Shown: positions 26,903 through 35,418 of the stretch, one piece after another
Position numbering within the stretch: the first letter of the stretch is position 1
Layout of the letters: each line of letters opens with the position of its first letter
From: Methylobacterium radiodurans
Lineage (GTDB): Bacteria; Pseudomonadota; Alphaproteobacteria; Rhizobiales; Beijerinckiaceae
Reading direction: 5' to 3'
Length of the DNA: 64,000 bases
Assembly (NCBI RefSeq): GCF_003173735.1
Contig: NZ_CP029551.1
Span: 5,223,001-5,287,000, forward strand
Made by a program: the position numbers and the translations under genes
Notes under the pieces: generated by a model
Seen by the model: only the letters and a program-made list of their open reading frames with translations
Database searches by the model: none
What the model was told of the DNA's origin: nothing

Positions 26903-29398
26903 TCACCATTGGTAGCGCAGGCCGGCAGTCACGCCGTGGGCGGTGCCCGACCGCAGGCCGATCGCGGCCTGGTAGTCGACGCGCCAGCCGAGCTGCTCGC
27001 TGATCGCGCCCTGCAGGCCGGCGCCCGCCGTGACGAAGTCGTCGCGCAGGAACGGCACCGTCACGGCGGCGCTCGCGAGGCTGTTCTCGACGCTGGCGAG
27101 GCGAACCGAGGCGAGGCTGCTCTGCGGCCCGGTGGCGAGGTTGTAGGCGAGCCGCACCGAGGGGATCAGCGCGCCGAAGCCGTAGAAGGCGGCCTCCGCG
27201 CCGAAGCGCGCGGCGGTCTGCCGGACCGTGAGCGCCTGATAGGCGACGTTGTTGCCGGCCGCCCCGGTCTCGGTGAAGCCGTCGACCCGGCCGACGAGAT
27301 GCGTGATCCCGGCGAACGGCGTCAGGCGGACCTGATCGAGCCGGAACGGGACGCCGACCTCGCCGTCGAGGGCAAGGGCACTGCCCTCCGTCCGCCCGGT
27401 CGCCGTCAGGCCGTAGGCGCCCGGCCGGCGGATGCGGTCGAGGCTCACGTCCGGCGCGCCGCCGACGATGCCCTGGGCGTAGAAGTCCGGGCCGTAATAG
27501 CCCCCATAGGCGCTGAACGTGTAGGCGCTGTGGTCCTGACGGTAGCCGCCGGGGCGGCTCAGCGAGCCGGCGCCGCCGCCGACCGCGACGCCCGCGCGCC
27601 AGGGACCGGCGAGCGGCAGGTCGAGACCGACGGTGCCCTGCGCGATCGTCCGGTCGAGGGCGAGGCCGCCGTTGCGCGGCTGGTCGGCGAAGACGAAATC
27701 GCCGCCGACCCAGAGGCCCCAGCCCTGGCCCCAGGGCGTCGCCGTGCCGGCACCCCGGCGCAGGGCCGAGAGGTGGTCCTGCACACCGCGGGTCGCGGAA
27801 GCGGCGAAGCCGAGTGTCGCGCTGCCGAGCCCCTGGAGCACCACCGGCGCCGTCTGCTTCATCACGGCGAGCGAGAGCGGATCGACGTAGGTCGGCAGCG
27901 TCAGCCGGTAGGCCATCAGGACCGAATCGTTGTCGAGACCCGCATCGTAGCTCTGGCCGTTGATGCTGCCCTGGCGGGTGAGGAAGTCGTTGTCGTTGCC
28001 GACGAGGAGGAAATAGTCGTTCGGCGCGCGCTCGCTCAGCACCGGCACGAGGCCGAGCGCCTCGATCTTCTCCGACAGCGTGGTCCGGGTCGCGGGGTTG
28101 GTGTCGAGGTTCATGCCGAATCGGTTGAGCTGCACCGGGTTCAGCAGGTTGACCGCCTCGCTGGTCTGAACCGGCCGGATATCCGGCCGCAGAGTGCCGC
28201 CCGGCGCGATCGGCGTCGTGGTGGTGTCGAAGGTCGAGCCGGCGATGTTCGTCGCCCCCGCGATATCGACGAGCAGCACGCTCTTGTAGACGATCGGCGT
28301 GGTGTTGCCGGTGCCCTGGCCGTTCGAGTCGCGGGCGAGAACCAGGAATTGCGTGTCGTTGAGCGCGAGCATCTCGCTCTGCGCCGCCGTCCTGTTCGCC
28401 GCCTGTCCGTTGCCGTTGTCGCGGTAGACCGGCAGCTGCAGCACGTATTCCCGGACCGGCGCGGTCGGGACCGGGTTCGCCGCGATGTCGTAGACCAGGA
28501 TGCGGGTATTGAGGCGCGTCTGCTGGTTCGCCGTCGAGTCCTGGAGGGCCGCGCTCTGCAGGATCGTCACGAGGCTGCGGCCATCGGGCGTGAGCGCGAG
28601 CGCCTCGAAGCCCTGGTTGTTCCGCCGTCCGGTATCCGGCGGGTTGATCGAGTTGAAATTGAGCTGGCCGCCGGTCCGCGGGCGCAGCGCCTCGGGCACG
28701 CCGAGCACGCCCTGGAGCTGTCCGCTCGCGTTGAAGTAGTAGACGTTCGCACCGTACTCGTCGCTGACGTAGAACGATCCGTCGAGGCGACGGGCGAGAC
28801 CTTCCGCGTCGAGGCTGATCCGGCCCGCACTCGCGCCGGTCGTGGCCGCGGGCAGGATCGCGCCAAGCTGCGTGGTGGTGCCGGTGCCGGGATCGAAGCC
28901 GCTGAACCGGCGCCCGAGCGCGTCGGTGAGGACGAGGCCGCCATCGGGCGTCAGGGTGATCTGCCGCTGCGAGGCCGTCGATTGCGGCAGGTTGGCGTTG
29001 GGCTCCGGCGTGAAGCTCAGCCTGAAGCAGTTCAGTCGCCCGGCATAATCCGAGAAGATGCCGCCGTCAGGATTGTTGTAGCCGCGATCCGGCAGGGTGA
29101 AGAGCGTGCCCGAATAGGTGTCGCCGTTGCGGCGCCAACTCGCGAGATCGACGGCGAGCGACGAGAAGGACCCCAGCGTATCGCCCAGGAAGTCGCGGGT
29201 GGAGGCCGAGAGGCGGCCGACACCTTGAAGGCCCTGGTTCGTGATCGTGGTTCCGTTGAGCGTCGTCGAGACCGGGCCGTCGACCGGCTGCAGGTTCGGG
29301 CGCGTCGCAACGATCGACTGCGCCGCTGCCGCACCCGTCAGGGCGACGAGCACGCCGAGAGATCCCGCGGTGCGCACCGCAGACGATCGTTTCACCAT
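26903..29398 (-). CDS. Phytase-like esterase domain fused to an autotransporter beta-barrel
   Basis: This 831-residue predicted outer-membrane autotransporter starts with a signal peptide (MVKRSSAV, then a hydrophobic stretch ending GAAAA). A passenger of about residues 40-520 matches the esterase-like phytase beta-propeller family, with LPDRGYNNPDGG, SLDAEGLARR, FYVSDEYGANVYYF and NNQGFEALALTPDG. After a linker, residues about 570-831 look like an autotransporter barrel with alternating strands ending in the aromatic C terminus LRYQW. The passenger may hydrolyse phosphate or carboxyl esters at the cell surface; the substrate is unknown. It lies between hpnG and hpnH, with no obvious link to hopanoid chemistry. 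GGAGGGG lies about ten bases upstream of the ATG. Confidence 0.85.
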   Translation of the reverse strand: MVKRSSAVRTAGSLGVLVALTGAAAAQSIVATRPNLQPVDGPVSTTLNGTTITNQGLQGVGRLSASTRDFLGDTLGSFSSLAVDLASWRRNGDTYSGTLFTLPDRGYNNPDGGIFSDYAGRLNCFRLSFTPEPNANLPQSTASQRQITLTPDGGLVLTDALGRRFSGFDPGTGTTTQLGAILPAATTGASAGRISLDAEGLARRLDGSFYVSDEYGANVYYFNASGQLQGVLGVPEALRPRTGGQLNFNSINPPDTGRRNNQGFEALALTPDGRSLVTILQSAALQDSTANQQTRLNTRILVYDIAANPVPTAPVREYVLQLPVYRDNGNGQAANRTAAQSEMLALNDTQFLVLARDSNGQGTGNTTPIVYKSVLLVDIAGATNIAGSTFDTTTTPIAPGGTLRPDIRPVQTSEAVNLLNPVQLNRFGMNLDTNPATRTTLSEKIEALGLVPVLSERAPNDYFLLVGNDNDFLTRQGSINGQSYDAGLDNDSVLMAYRLTLPTYVDPLSLAVMKQTAPVVLQGLGSATLGFAASATRGVQDHLSALRRGAGTATPWGQGWGLWVGGDFVFADQPRNGGLALDRTIAQGTVGLDLPLAGPWRAGVAVGGGAGSLSRPGGYRQDHSAYTFSAYGGYYGPDFYAQGIVGGAPDVSLDRIRRPGAYGLTATGRTEGSALALDGEVGVPFRLDQVRLTPFAGITHLVGRVDGFTETGAAGNNVAYQALTVRQTAARFGAEAAFYGFGALIPSVRLAYNLATGPQSSLASVRLASVENSLASAAVTVPFLRDDFVTAGAGLQGAISEQLGWRVDYQAAIGLRSGTAHGVTAGLRYQW

Positions 29399-29580
29399 CA
29401 CCCCAACCCCCTCCGGCTCTAAAGCTTGGCCGTATGGGTCGCAGCTACGGGGGGCCGATGACGGTTGCGTGTCACGATTGGAGGTCGGGCCGCAAGGAAT
29501 AAAGGTCCACACCCGGACGTGGCATCCCGGACACAGGATGAGCGCCGGATGGCCGTGGCAACGCTCGGGCTGGAACGGGC

Positions 29581-29609
29581 AGACCCGCACGGCCGGGCCG
29601 CGCGGGTCT
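29581..29609. repeat. Stem-loop downstream of hpnH
   Basis: AGACCCGC (29581-29588) and GCGGGTCT (29602-29609) form an 8-bp stem enclosing a smaller CGGC/GCCG palindrome, 27 bases past the hpnH stop. No T-run follows on the minus strand, so it may be a weak or Rho-assisted end, or only an mRNA 3-prime structure. Confidence 0.35.
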
Positions 29610-29635
29610 CGAAGTCCGATGGATGCTTCGAGGCC

Positions 29636-30799
29636 TCAGGCGGCGCTGCGCTTGCGGGCTTCCTGCTTCGTGTCGGCGCCCGAGGCTTTGATCTCGGAGA
29701 GCTTCTGGGCGACGTTGCGCGAGAACACGAACTCGGCCGGGCGCTGGTTCTCCAGGCTGACCTCGGGAGCCATCTCGCCCTCGGTCCGGATGCCGCGGAT
29801 CGCGTGCAGGACCGGCTTCCAGGGCTTGCGCACCGAATCGACCACCGAGGAGGCCTCGTAGCCCGAGTGCACCATGCAGTCGGCGCACTTCTCGTAGTTG
29901 CCGGTGCCGTAGGCGTCCCAGTCGGTCTCCTCCATCAGCTCCTTGAAGGTCGCCGCGTAGCCCTCGCCGAGCAGGTAGCAGGGCTTCTGCCAGCCGAACA
30001 CGGTGCGGGTCGGGTTGCCCCACGGGGTGCAGTGGTAGGTCTGGTTGCCGGCCAGGAAGTCGAGGAACAGGCCCGACTGCTGGAAGGTCCACTTCTCGCG
30101 GCCCTTCTCCTTGCCATGCCGGAACACGCCGCGGAACAGATCCTTCGTCGCCTTGCGGTTGAGGAAGTGCTTCTGGTCGGGGGCGCGCTCGTAGGCGTAG
30201 CCCGGAGAGACCGTGATGCCGTCGATGCCCATGCGGGTCACCGAATCGAAGAAGTCGGCGATCTTGTCGGCCGAAGAGTTGTTGAAGAAGGTGCAGTTGA
30301 TGGTGACGCGGAAGCCCATCTCCTTGGCCTTCGCGATCGCCGCCACCGCCTTGTCGTAGACGCCGCGCTGGCAGACCGACTGGTCGTGCATCTCCTTGTC
30401 GCCATCGAGATGGATCGACCAGGTGAAGTACGGGGAGGGCTTGTACTCCTTGATCTTCTTCTCGAGGAGCAGCGCGTTCGTGCAGACGATGGCGAACTTC
30501 TTCTGGGCGATGATGCCCTCGACGATCTTCGGCAGATCCTTGTGGAGAAGCGGCTCGCCGCCCGCGATCACCACGACGGGCGCGCCGCACTCGCGCACGG
30601 ATTCCAGCGCCTCATCGACGGGCAGGCGCTTGTTCAGGATCTCGTCCGGGTAATCGATCTTGCCGCAACCGGCGCAGGCGAGATTGCAGCGGAACAGGGG
30701 CTCCATCATCATCACCAGCGGGTAGCGCTTGCGGCCCGTAAGGTGCTGCTTGAGGATGTAGCCGCCGATCTTCGCGACGTACCGGAGGGGGATTCCCAA
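29636..30799 (-). CDS. hpnH: Adenosylhopane synthase HpnH (radical SAM)
   Basis: HpnH is the radical SAM enzyme that adds the 5-prime-deoxyadenosyl group of SAM to diploptene to make adenosylhopane, the first C35 extended hopanoid. The 387-residue product has the 4Fe-4S motif CNLACAGC (Cys38, Cys42, Cys45) and the SAM-binding GGEPLLHKDL. A SPASM-like C-terminal Cys cluster (NYEKCADCMVHSGYE) follows. The start is a TTG at 30799 with an ideal AGGAG seven bases upstream. It is divergent from hpnN, across a 600-base non-coding region, and is not in the hpnA-G operon. Confidence 0.95.
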   Translation of the reverse strand: MGIPLRYVAKIGGYILKQHLTGRKRYPLVMMMEPLFRCNLACAGCGKIDYPDEILNKRLPVDEALESVRECGAPVVVIAGGEPLLHKDLPKIVEGIIAQKKFAIVCTNALLLEKKIKEYKPSPYFTWSIHLDGDKEMHDQSVCQRGVYDKAVAAIAKAKEMGFRVTINCTFFNNSSADKIADFFDSVTRMGIDGITVSPGYAYERAPDQKHFLNRKATKDLFRGVFRHGKEKGREKWTFQQSGLFLDFLAGNQTYHCTPWGNPTRTVFGWQKPCYLLGEGYAATFKELMEETDWDAYGTGNYEKCADCMVHSGYEASSVVDSVRKPWKPVLHAIRGIRTEGEMAPEVSLENQRPAEFVFSRNVAQKLSEIKASGADTKQEARKRSAA

Positions 30800-31397
30800 G
30801 ATGCGGCTCCTGTGTCGTTGGCCCCGGGGTCGGGGGCTCTTAACGCGAAAAATTCCTCAGTTCCAGTGATGTAGCCTGGAACGGATCTCAAAGAGACCCT
30901 GTCGGCCGCTCCCCGCGGCGATGTTTTCGAGGTTGAAGCAAAGCGGCCACAGCTGCCGGGTCGCCGGCCTCCTGCCGCGGCGCGGTCCAGCCCCGGCGAT
31001 CCGTCCCGACTGAACCGGGGAATGCGTCGGGATTAGGACGGCCGATCGCTCGTGAACTCAGTTTCCGCTCATCGCCGTGCGCTATCGCACGAATGGACAT
31101 GGGGGTGCAAACCGCTGTCGCGGCGGTTTGCATTCGGGGCGCGGGCCGATTACTGAGCCTGCAATCGTGGCGCAGGCTCGCTCCAGCCGCAAGCTGTCCG
31201 GAGCGCGCCGTCGCGAGCCCGGCCGCGTCGCAGGGTCGCCCGCGATGTCTGGGAACATCGGGCGCGGTCCAGGCGTCTCGAACCGTAGCAGTTGTCAGCC
31301 TGGCCGGCGGTGACGCGCCGTGCCGGGCTTGCCCGTCATGTGGAGGGACGTGGCCGCGCGACCGGCGCGGCACGGGTCCCAGGCAGGTAGGATACCC
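30800..31397. other. 600-base structured intergenic region between divergent hpnH and hpnN
   Basis: No convincing gene lies here. The hpnH-proximal side is locally AT-rich and has an imperfect palindrome GTTCCA/TGGAAC (30860-30882). Toward hpnN, four hairpins follow in about 190 bases. The stems are CGTGCG/CGCACG (31076-31091, 4-base loop), TGCAAACCGC/GCGGTTTGCA (31106-31132, 10 bp, perfect), GAGCCTGC/GCAGGCTC (31155-31179) and CGATGT/ACATCG (31243-31260). This may be a structured 5-prime leader of hpnN, a small RNA, or operator sites. It must also hold both divergent promoters, which I could not assign. Confidence 0.5.
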
Positions 31398-34046
31398 GTG
31401 ATCGAACGTCTCGTCGCGTCCTCCGTCCGGCACCGCTGGGTCGTCCTCGCCCTCGCTGCGCTCCTGACCGTGGCGAGCGCGGGATTGTCCGCCCATCTGT
31501 TCCGGATCAACACCGACGTCGAGCGGCTGATCGATCCGAAGGAGCCCTGGCGGCAGGACGAGATCGCCTACGAGAAGGCCTTCCCGCAGCGGACCAACAC
31601 GGTTGTCGCCGTCATCGACGGGCAGACGCCGGAGCAGGCCGAGGAGGCCGCGACCGCGCTGGTCCAGGCTCTCGCCGTCCACAAGAACCTGATCGAGACC
31701 GTGTACCGGCCGGACGGCGGCCCCTTCTACGACAAGAACGGCCTCCTGCTGATGTCGCAGCAGGAGCTTGAGAAGACCACCGAGCAGCTGGTCCAACAGC
31801 AGGGCCTGCTGGGGCCGCTCGCCGCCGACCCGTCTCTGCGCGGCGTGATGCGCGTCCTCACCCTGGGCGCCCGCGGCGTGAAGAGCGGCGACGCCAAACT
31901 GGAGGACCTCGAGAAGCCCATGGGGCAGATCGATTCGGTGCTCCAGCGGGTGCTGAAGGGCGAGCCCGCCCGCCTCTCCTGGCAGATGCTGCTCTCGGGC
32001 GGTGAGACCCGCACCACCGACCTGCGCAAGTTCGTGATGATCCAGCCGGTGCTGGACTTCAACGCGCTGCAGCCCGGCTACCACGCGACCAAGCTGATCC
32101 GGAACGTCGCCAAGGATCTGAAGATCGCGCCCGAGTACGGTCTGACCATGCGGCTCACTGGCCCGGTGGCCGTGGCCGACGACGAGTTCGCGACGCTCTC
32201 CGACGACGCCTTCCTGAACAACGCCGTCACGGTGGGCGCAATCGTCCTCTTCCTGTGGCTGGCGCTGCGCTCGGCCCCGCTCGTGGTCGCGGTGATGATC
32301 ACGACCTTCGCGGGTCTGATCGTCACCGCGGCGCTCGGCCTCCTGATGGTCGGCGAGCTGAACCCGATCTCGGTCGCGTTCGCGGCGCTCTTCGTCGGCC
32401 TCGGCATCGATTTCGGCATCCAGTTCGCGGTGCGCTACCGGGCCGACCGCTACGAGCAGCCGACGCTCGATGCCGCGCTGCGCGCCGCCTCGCGCGGGGT
32501 CGGCTGGTCGCTGACGCTGGCTGCCGTCTCACTGATCGCCGGCTTCTTCGCGTTCCTGCCCACCGCCTTCCGGGGCGTGTCGGAACTCGGCCTGATCGCC
32601 GGCGTCGGCATGATCGTGGCCTACCTGTTCGCTCTGACCGTGCTGCCGGCGCTGATCGCGGTGTTCAAGCCGCGGGGCGAGAAGGAGGCCGTCGAGACCA
32701 CGTGGCTCTCGGGCGTCGATCCGTGGATCATCGAGCACCGCAAGGGCGTCCTGATCGCTGTCGGCCTGATCACGCTGGCCGGGGCGCCGCTCCTCTGGAA
32801 GCTGCCCTTCGATTCGAACCCGATGCACCTGCGCAGTCCGAAGGTCGAGTCGATCGCCACGTATCTCGACCTGATCAAGGACCCGGCCACCAGCCCGAAC
32901 GTGATCGACGTGCTGGCGCCGAGCGTCGACGCCGTACCGGAGCTGACGAAGAAGCTGACCGCCCTCGCCTCGGTGTCGAGCGCCAACAGCATCGACACCT
33001 TCGTGCCGCGCGATCAGGACAGGAAGCTCGCCACGATCCGGGAGACGGCGGAGCTTCTGGATCCGGTGCTCAACCCGACGCGCCGGCCGCCCCCGCCGAC
33101 CGATGCCGACAACGTGAAGGCGTTGAAGGACGCGGCCGCCGCCCTCAACGGCATCGCGAACGACTCGCCCGGCGGAAAGGCGGCGGGGCAGCTCGCCACC
33201 ACCCTCGACAAGCTCGCGGCGGCCCCGGTCGCCACGCGCGAAGCCGCCTCGGTCGCGCTGACGGCGAATCTCAACCCGCTGCTGACGCGCCTGCGCGCGC
33301 TGATCCACCCCGAGCGGATCACCCTCGACAACCTGCCGCCCCAGCTGAAGGCGGAGTGGGTCGCGGCTGATGGGCGTGCGCGCATCGAACTGCACCCGAA
33401 AGGCAACTCCAACGACGACGCGGTGCTGCGCAACTTTGCCAACGAGGTGCGCACCGTGGCACCGCACGCCACCGGCGCCCCGGTCGCTACCACGGCCTCG
33501 ACCTACACGATCCTCGGCGCCTTCGTGCAGGCGGGCGTCACCGCCTTCGTGCTGATCTTCATCATCCTGTCGGTGGCGCTGCGGAAGCCCTGGGATGTCG
33601 CCATGACGCTCGGCCCGCTGGTGCTCGCCACCCTGTGGACCCTGATGGCACTCTACGTCGTAGGCATGCCGCTGAACTTCGCCAACATCATCGCGCTGCC
33701 TCTGATGCTCGCGGTGGGCGTCGCCTTCCACATCTACTACGTGATCGCGTGGCGGGCGGGGGTCACCGACATGCTGGCTTCCAGCCTGACGCGGGCGATC
33801 TTCTTCTCTGCGCTGACCACCGGCACGGCCTTCGGCTCGCTGGTGCTGTCGAGCCATCCGGGCACGGCGAGCATGGGCAAGCTGCTTGCGCTCTCCCTGT
33901 TCTTCACCCTGGTGGCGGCCTTCTTCGTTGTGCCGGCCTTCCTGGGTCCGCCCCCGGCTCAGCCGGACGCCGACCGGCCCGAAGGCGACGCCGCGGTCAA
34001 GGACCCGCTCGTGGCACGCAGAGCCGAGGCGGTTCCGGCGAAGTAG
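31398..34046 (+). CDS. hpnN: Hopanoid transporter HpnN (RND superfamily)
   Basis: HpnN is the inner-membrane RND-family exporter that moves hopanoids toward the outer membrane. The 882-residue protein has the RND plan: one N-terminal membrane helix (about 15-35), a large periplasmic loop, and a cluster of helices (about 280-460, with GLGIDFGIQFAVRYR). A second periplasmic loop (about 480-710) and a second helix cluster (about 710-855, with LPLMLAVGVAFHIYYV) follow. The GTG at 31398 is behind AGGTAGGA. It is alone on the plus strand, divergent from hpnH and convergent with hpnK. Confidence 0.94.
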   Translation: MIERLVASSVRHRWVVLALAALLTVASAGLSAHLFRINTDVERLIDPKEPWRQDEIAYEKAFPQRTNTVVAVIDGQTPEQAEEAATALVQALAVHKNLIETVYRPDGGPFYDKNGLLLMSQQELEKTTEQLVQQQGLLGPLAADPSLRGVMRVLTLGARGVKSGDAKLEDLEKPMGQIDSVLQRVLKGEPARLSWQMLLSGGETRTTDLRKFVMIQPVLDFNALQPGYHATKLIRNVAKDLKIAPEYGLTMRLTGPVAVADDEFATLSDDAFLNNAVTVGAIVLFLWLALRSAPLVVAVMITTFAGLIVTAALGLLMVGELNPISVAFAALFVGLGIDFGIQFAVRYRADRYEQPTLDAALRAASRGVGWSLTLAAVSLIAGFFAFLPTAFRGVSELGLIAGVGMIVAYLFALTVLPALIAVFKPRGEKEAVETTWLSGVDPWIIEHRKGVLIAVGLITLAGAPLLWKLPFDSNPMHLRSPKVESIATYLDLIKDPATSPNVIDVLAPSVDAVPELTKKLTALASVSSANSIDTFVPRDQDRKLATIRETAELLDPVLNPTRRPPPPTDADNVKALKDAAAALNGIANDSPGGKAAGQLATTLDKLAAAPVATREAASVALTANLNPLLTRLRALIHPERITLDNLPPQLKAEWVAADGRARIELHPKGNSNDDAVLRNFANEVRTVAPHATGAPVATTASTYTILGAFVQAGVTAFVLIFIILSVALRKPWDVAMTLGPLVLATLWTLMALYVVGMPLNFANIIALPLMLAVGVAFHIYYVIAWRAGVTDMLASSLTRAIFFSALTTGTAFGSLVLSSHPGTASMGKLLALSLFFTLVAAFFVVPAFLGPPPAQPDADRPEGDAAVKDPLVARRAEAVPAK

Positions 34047-34454
34047 GACGGTCGCCGCCGAAGCGGTCCGGCGTCGCCCTACGTCACCCACAGGGAGCGG
34101 GGGCGCGCTTCTTCAGTCGCCTTCGCGCTCCGCGCCAGCTGCTTGGCAGCCGCAAAATACGAGTTCGGTTAAACCGAAAACGCTCTAGAAGTCGGTCTTG
34201 GATCGACTCCAGCCATCGATGATCGCGATCTTTTAAGGCGCGAGCGCACCCTATCGTGTGAGGATCGCGCCGAGGTGATCGTAGCGCAGATAGGCCGAGC
34301 CGAGATGCCCCAGGCGGCGCCTTTTCTCGAACATCGGCCTCCTCGCCGAAACTGACGCTCAAGCATCCCAGCCGACGACAGGAGTTCGGGCTCCGGGGGC
34401 GACGTCACGGAGCGCGGCAACGATTCGGAAAGCTTCCACGCGCACTGCCCTGCT
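34047..34454. other. Intergenic region between convergent hpnN and hpnK, with a degenerate palindromic repeat
   Basis: This 408-base stretch is less GC-rich than its surroundings. It contains the palindrome TTCGGTT-A-AACCGAA (34164-34178) followed by CGCTCTAGA. That arrangement resembles one arm of a palindromic intergenic repeat widespread in Rhizobiales, judged from memory. The rest shows no convincing long gene; a 27-codon open frame at 34251-34334 is listed separately. Confidence 0.4.
34251..34334 (-). CDS. Possible 27-residue micro-protein (DUF1127-like remnant)
   Basis: A 28-codon open frame on the minus strand follows a perfect AGGAGG three bases before its ATG. The peptide starts MFEKRRRLGHLG and ends LRYDHLGAILTR. 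The Arg-rich start and the L-x-H-L-x-x-x-x-L-R-Y-D-x-L-G-x-I pattern vaguely recall the tiny DUF1127 proteins of alphaproteobacteria, but it is shorter. It may be a real micro-protein, a remnant, or chance. Confidence 0.2.
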   Translation of the reverse strand: MFEKRRRLGHLGSAYLRYDHLGAILTR

Positions 34455-35297
34455 TCAGTGGGTCACGTCCGAGAAGCCGCCGAGCACCGCTCTGACGCGC
34501 TGCACGGCGGCACGCACCCGGGCGTCGACCAGCGCGTCCCGCTCGGCGGCGTAGGCGTAGCCGGGCGCCTCGCCCTCGAAGCCGCCCGCGGTCGCGGGGT
34601 GCGTGTAGAGCTCGGTCAGGCCGTCCGGAAGGATATCCAGAAGAGCCGCCACCCGGTCCGGCGTCATGGCCCCTGACCATGCGAGGCCCAGCGTCCGGTC
34701 GGGGATCACCAAGCCGGCCTGCCGGGCGCGAACGGCGAGAAGCGCCGCCCAGGGGGCGGTGTCGAGCGCGGCGCGCGGCCGGAAGCCGGGCTCGGCGCGG
34801 CGCAGGATCTCGCGCGGCTCGCGCGGCACGCGGATCGCCCGCATCCCGTAATCGCGCCCGATCCGCAGCACCAAGCCGGCGATCAGCGGGTGGATGTGGA
34901 AGTGCTTGTGGGCGTTGACGTGGTCGAGCGGCAGGCCGGTGATGCGAAACGCCTCGAACTGCGCCCGGATCTCCGCCGCGAGCTGGCGGCGGGCGGCGGG
35001 CTTCAGGGCGAGGTCCAGGCCGAAGCGCTCCATGTCGCGCCGCATCAACCCGCGTGCGTCCGTGAGGTCGGGCAACTCGGCGGCCGGCAGCGTCGGCCAC
35101 GCCTCGACCAGAACGAGATGCAGCCCGACGCGCAGGCCGGGCAGGCGGCGTGCGCGCACGAGCGCGTCCGCGGCGGCGGGCGCCGAGACCATCAGGCTCG
35201 CCGCGGAGAGGATGCCGTCCCGGTGAGCCTGCTCGACGGCCTCGTTCACTTCGAGGCTCAGGCCGAAATCGTCGGCGGTGACGACCAGTCGCTTCAC
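34455..35297 (-). CDS. hpnK: Hopanoid biosynthesis deacetylase HpnK
   Basis: HpnK is a YdjC/ChbG-type carbohydrate deacetylase that removes the acetyl group from N-acetylglucosaminyl-bacteriohopanetetrol, giving the free amine. The 280-residue protein begins MKRLVVTADDFG with the catalytic/metal Asp9-Asp10. It also has VGLHLVLVEAWPTL and the metal-binding His cluster NAHKHFHIHP (about 128-137), all classic for the family. It is the last gene of the hpnL-M-I-J-K block. Its product carries the amine that HpnJ keeps in the cyclitol ether and that a later guanidinylation would need. Confidence 0.94.
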   Translation of the reverse strand: MKRLVVTADDFGLSLEVNEAVEQAHRDGILSAASLMVSAPAAADALVRARRLPGLRVGLHLVLVEAWPTLPAAELPDLTDARGLMRRDMERFGLDLALKPAARRQLAAEIRAQFEAFRITGLPLDHVNAHKHFHIHPLIAGLVLRIGRDYGMRAIRVPREPREILRRAEPGFRPRAALDTAPWAALLAVRARQAGLVIPDRTLGLAWSGAMTPDRVAALLDILPDGLTELYTHPATAGGFEGEAPGYAYAAERDALVDARVRAAVQRVRAVLGGFSDVTH

Positions 35298-35343
35298 GAG
35301 GGCTCCTCGTCCGGGGTGTCGTGAGGGCGCGCCCTCTCGCGGG

Positions 35344-35392
35344 TCCAGGGCGGCGCCCTGGAAACGGGAAAGGCCGGGCTCGCGCCCGGCCT
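35344..35392 (-). terminator. Two hairpins between hpnJ and hpnK
   Basis: Reading on the minus strand after hpnJ, AGGCCGGGC/GCCCGGCCT (35371-35392, 9-bp stem, 4-base loop) is followed by TTTCCCGTTTCC. A second palindrome, TCCAGGGC/GCCCTGGA (35344-35362, 3-base loop), comes next. The first looks like an intrinsic terminator or attenuator, so hpnK may be partly uncoupled from hpnJ or have its own promoter. Confidence 0.5.
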
Positions 35393-35418
35393 CTCTCTCG
35401 TTTGCTCGGCTGCCGACG

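Noticed and set aside
30842..30864. EcfG-type general-stress promoter upstream of hpnH on the minus strand (GGAAC and CGTT)
   Set aside because: Both half-sites occur, but the spacing is 14 bases where 16-17 is expected, so it is unlikely to be a functional EcfG promoter.
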